Of a stretch of DNA of 64,000 nucleotides, positions 61,713 to 64,000 are shown one piece after another; position 1 is the first letter of the stretch, and the number at the start of each line of letters is the position of its first letter. The notes under the pieces are model-generated. The model was not told the DNA's origin. It did no database searches and saw only the letters and a program-made list of their open reading frames with translations. Source of the stretch: Paractinoplanes ferrugineus (GTDB taxonomy: Bacteria; Actinomycetota; Actinomycetes; Mycobacteriales; Micromonosporaceae); NCBI RefSeq assembly GCF_016862195.1, contig NZ_BOMM01000038.1, positions 124,001 to 188,000 on the forward strand. Reading direction: 5' to 3'. Both the position numbers and the translations under genes were made by a program.

Positions 61713-64000
61713 ATGACCAGTAGGAGCGCACGCAGCGAACGGGTCCCGGCCGAGCGGTTGCCGGTGGCCCGGGTGTGCGTCGACGTGCCTCTCCCACACC
61801 TCGACCGGCCCTTCGACTACCAGGTCTCGGCCGACGACGACGAGGCCGCCCAGCCCGGCGTGCGGGTCAAGGTCCGCTTCGGCCGCCAACTCGTGACCGG
61901 CTTCCTGCTCGAGCGGGCCGAGTCCTCCGAGCACGCCGGCAAGCTGGCCTACCTCGAGAAGATCGTGTCACCGGAACGCGTCCTCGATCCCGAGGTGGCC
62001 CAGCTGGCCCGGGTGATCGCCGACCGCTACGCCGGCAACCTGTGCGACGTGCTGCGACTCGCAGTCCCGCCCCGACACGCCCGGGTGGAAGCGCAGACCG
62101 CCGCGGTCCCGACCGCCGCCGAGACCGAGCCGGCCGCGGCCGGCCCGCCCTCGCCAGCCGGTGACGACACACCGGGCGCGGCCGGCGAACCGGGATCGGG
62201 CGGCGAACCGGGATCGGGCGGCGAGTCCGCGCCTCCGGCTGCCGGCGGTGGCGATGCGAGTGCGGCTGTCGGGCCGGTGCGTGCCGGCGTCGGCGACGAT
62301 GCGGCGGGAGCAGCCGGACTCGGTGATGAGATCGCGCCTGGCGGCGAGGGTGCGTCATCCGGCACGGGCGGTGTGGACCGCGAGATGAGCGTCCCGCCCG
62401 GGGAAGCGGCGTACCGGGAGGTCGCGCGTGACGGAGCGGCGCTTGGCGGAGCGGCGCTTGACGGCGCAGCGCCTGACAGAGCGGCGCGTGACGGAGCAGC
62501 GCTTGGCGGAGCGGCGCGTGGGGAAGCTGCGCGTGCGGGAGTGGGCGGGGCGGAGGCTCGGGCGGTAGGGCTCGCGCCGGGGCAAGGACGGCCGGCGGCT
62601 GGGGGATGGGATTCCTATGCGGCTGGGCCGGCCTTCCTGCGGGCGCTCGAGGACGGGCGTGGGGCTCGGGCCGTTTGGGGAGCACTGCCGGGTGAGGACT
62701 GGGCGGCCCGGATCGCTGAGGCGGCGGCGGCTACGGTCCGGGGTGGGCTGGGGGTCGTCATCGTCGTGGCTGATGCTCGTGATCTCGACCGGGTTGATCG
62801 GGCACTGGGCCGCACGCTCGGCGAGGGGCTTCACGTGGCGCTCAACGCCGCGCTCGGGCCGGCCGAACGCTATCGGCGGTTTCTGGCGGCCAGCCGGCAT
62901 CAGGTTCCGGTGGTGGTCGGCACCCGGGCCGCGATGTGGGCGCCGGTGGCGAAGCTGGGGCTTGTCGTCATCTGGGACGACGGGGACGACCTGCACGCGG
63001 AACCGCGGTCGCCCTACCCGCACGCTCGGGAGGTGCTGCTCACCCGGGCCCGGCTGAACGACTGTGCGGCGCTCGTCGCCGGGCACGCCCGTACCGGGGA
63101 GGGGCAACTTCTGCTCGAGACCGGGTGGGCCAAGGAGATCTCGGCCGCCCGTGACGTGTTGCGGGAGCGGGTGCCGGCCATCGCGCCGACCGGGGACGAC
63201 CCGCAGCTCGCCCGCGACCCGGGGGCGGCCACCGCGCGGCTTCCCAGCCTTGCCTGGGAGACGGCGCGGCGGGCGTTGAAGGCGGGGACGCCGGTGCTCG
63301 TCCAGGTGCCGAGGCGCGGTTATCTGCCGTCCATCGCCTGTGCCGAGTGCCGCACCCCGGCGCGCTGCCCACACTGTTCGGGGCCACTGTCGCTGGCCGG
63401 GGCCCGGGACGTGCCGACGTGCCGGTGGTGCGGGCGGGTCGCGGCTGACTATTCGTGTCCGCACTGCCAGGGGCGGCGGCTGCGGGCCTCGGTCACCGGG
63501 GCTCGGCGGACCGCGGAGGAGTTGGGGCGGGCGTTCCCGGACATCCCGGTGCGCACGTCCGGGCGCGACGAGATCTTGGACTCCATTCCGGGGGCGCCCG
63601 CCGTGATCGTGGCCACGCCGGGGGCCGAGCCGGCCGCGGAGGGCGGTTACGGTGCGGTGCTCCTGCTCGATACGTGGGCGCTGCTCACCCGGTCCGATCT
63701 GCGGGCGGCCGAGGAGACGATGCGGCGCTGGTTCACCGCCGCGGCTCTGGCCCGGCCGGCCAAGCAGGGTGGCAAGGTCGTGGTCGTGGCGGACGGGTCG
63801 CTGGCCACCGTGCAGGCGTTGATCCGCTGGGATCCGGGCTGGTTCGCCGCCCGGGAACTGGCCGAACGCCGCGAGCTCGGCTTCCCGCCGGCGGCGCGGA
63901 TGGCCAGCCTCACCGGGTCGCCGGAGGCCATCGCCGAGCTGCTCGACGCCGCCCGGCTGCCCGACTCGGCCGAGTTGCTCGGGCCGGTGCCGGCCGAGGA
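61713..64000 (+). CDS. priA: Primosomal protein N' (PriA) homologue without Walker A, partial at window end
   Basis: At least 762 codons; the C-terminus lies outside. The N-terminal DNA-binding domain shows VCVDVPLPHLDRPFDYQVS and VRVKVRFGRQLVTGFLLE. A low-complexity insertion follows (about residues 125-300). The helicase-like part has ARAVWGALPGEDW where PriA normally has G-x-T-G-S-G-K-T, so no ATP site; VIWDDGDD replaces the DEEH box. Eight Cys zinc ligands are kept (CAECRTPARCPHC, CRWCGRVAADYSCPHC). Such degenerate PriA proteins are normal in actinobacteria. Order metK-priA is conserved. ATG 61713 has AGAAT eight bases upstream, possibly leaderless. Confidence 0.9.
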   Translation, partial: MTSRSARSERVPAERLPVARVCVDVPLPHLDRPFDYQVSADDDEAAQPGVRVKVRFGRQLVTGFLLERAESSEHAGKLAYLEKIVSPERVLDPEVAQLARVIADRYAGNLCDVLRLAVPPRHARVEAQTAAVPTAAETEPAAAGPPSPAGDDTPGAAGEPGSGGEPGSGGESAPPAAGGGDASAAVGPVRAGVGDDAAGAAGLGDEIAPGGEGASSGTGGVDREMSVPPGEAAYREVARDGAALGGAALDGAAPDRAARDGAALGGAARGEAARAGVGGAEARAVGLAPGQGRPAAGGWDSYAAGPAFLRALEDGRGARAVWGALPGEDWAARIAEAAAATVRGGLGVVIVVADARDLDRVDRALGRTLGEGLHVALNAALGPAERYRRFLAASRHQVPVVVGTRAAMWAPVAKLGLVVIWDDGDDLHAEPRSPYPHAREVLLTRARLNDCAALVAGHARTGEGQLLLETGWAKEISAARDVLRERVPAIAPTGDDPQLARDPGAATARLPSLAWETARRALKAGTPVLVQVPRRGYLPSIACAECRTPARCPHCSGPLSLAGARDVPTCRWCGRVAADYSCPHCQGRRLRASVTGARRTAEELGRAFPDIPVRTSGRDEILDSIPGAPAVIVATPGAEPAAEGGYGAVLLLDTWALLTRSDLRAAEETMRRWFTAAALARPAKQGGKVVVVADGSLATVQALIRWDPGWFAARELAERRELGFPPAARMASLTGSPEAIAELLDAARLPDSAELLGPVPAE
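62424..62538. repeat. 15-bp degenerate tandem repeat in the priA insertion
   Basis: About seven units of GCGCGTGACGGAGCG and variants code for D-G-A-A-L / R-D-G-A-A pentapeptides. A 21-base duplication (GGCGAACCGGGATCGGGC core) lies earlier at about 62186-62227. Confidence 0.75.

Overview
The window is a GC-rich (roughly 70%) actinobacterial chromosome segment. Gene content points to the Micromonosporaceae, and an Actinoplanes-like genome is the best guess. The evidence is a BldD orthologue with its c-di-GMP motif, the actinobacterial order mihF-gmk-rpoZ-coaBC-metK-priA, an mltG-aroE-aroC-aroK / aroB-aroQ-efp-nusB block, a pyrR-led pyr operon, many GTG starts, and several genes whose TAnnnT -10 box lies only 6-8 bases before the start codon (leaderless transcripts). 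The genus is inferred from gene content, not proven.

Region by region. 1-4.0 kb (minus): urease operon ureA-B-C-F-G-D, cut in ureD. 4.2-5.9 kb: a glyoxalase-like gene and a single-pass membrane protein. 5.9-7.7 kb: a decaying tandem family of three Rpn/YhgA-type PD-(D/E)XK nuclease genes. 7.8-10.7 kb (minus): winged-helix regulator, amidohydrolase and RidA, divergent from an alpha/beta hydrolase. 11.6-14.7 kb: accessory, repeat-rich DNA with three short tandem arrays, an 18-bp minisatellite, a Nudix gene and a gene fragment. 14.7-22.5 kb: hemerythrin, a D-serine dehydratase-like PLP enzyme, ComB-like phosphatase, DHA2 exporter, secreted phytase-like protein, RidA and a double-length Lrp regulator.

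22.5-44.5 kb is mostly core: aspS, a sugar-nucleotide reductase-like gene, rarA, a 1712-residue repeat-rich membrane protein, two small membrane proteins, alaS, ruvX, mltG, aroE, aroC, aroK, then (after two genes on the other strand) aroB, aroQ, efp and nusB. 44.5-56.2 kb holds bldD and the pyr operon pyrR-B-C-carA-carB-pyrD-(bioA)-pyrF, with a PyrR-binding RNA loop before pyrR. 56.2-64 kb holds mihF, gmk, rpoZ, coaBC, metK, a divergent methyltransferase/TetR pair with a two-palindrome operator, and priA, which runs off the end.

Functionally, the aro genes make chorismate from DAHP-derived intermediates; the pyr genes make UMP, with PyrR probably repressing at the RNA level; urease releases ammonia from urea. 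No complete mobile element, CRISPR array, tRNA or rRNA was seen. The least-explained items are the giant repeat protein, the Rpn array, the ribbon-helix-helix/Clp-N gene pair that splits the aro genes, three DnaA-box-like repeats before coaBC, and a palindromic element present at both 20.1 and 38.4 kb.
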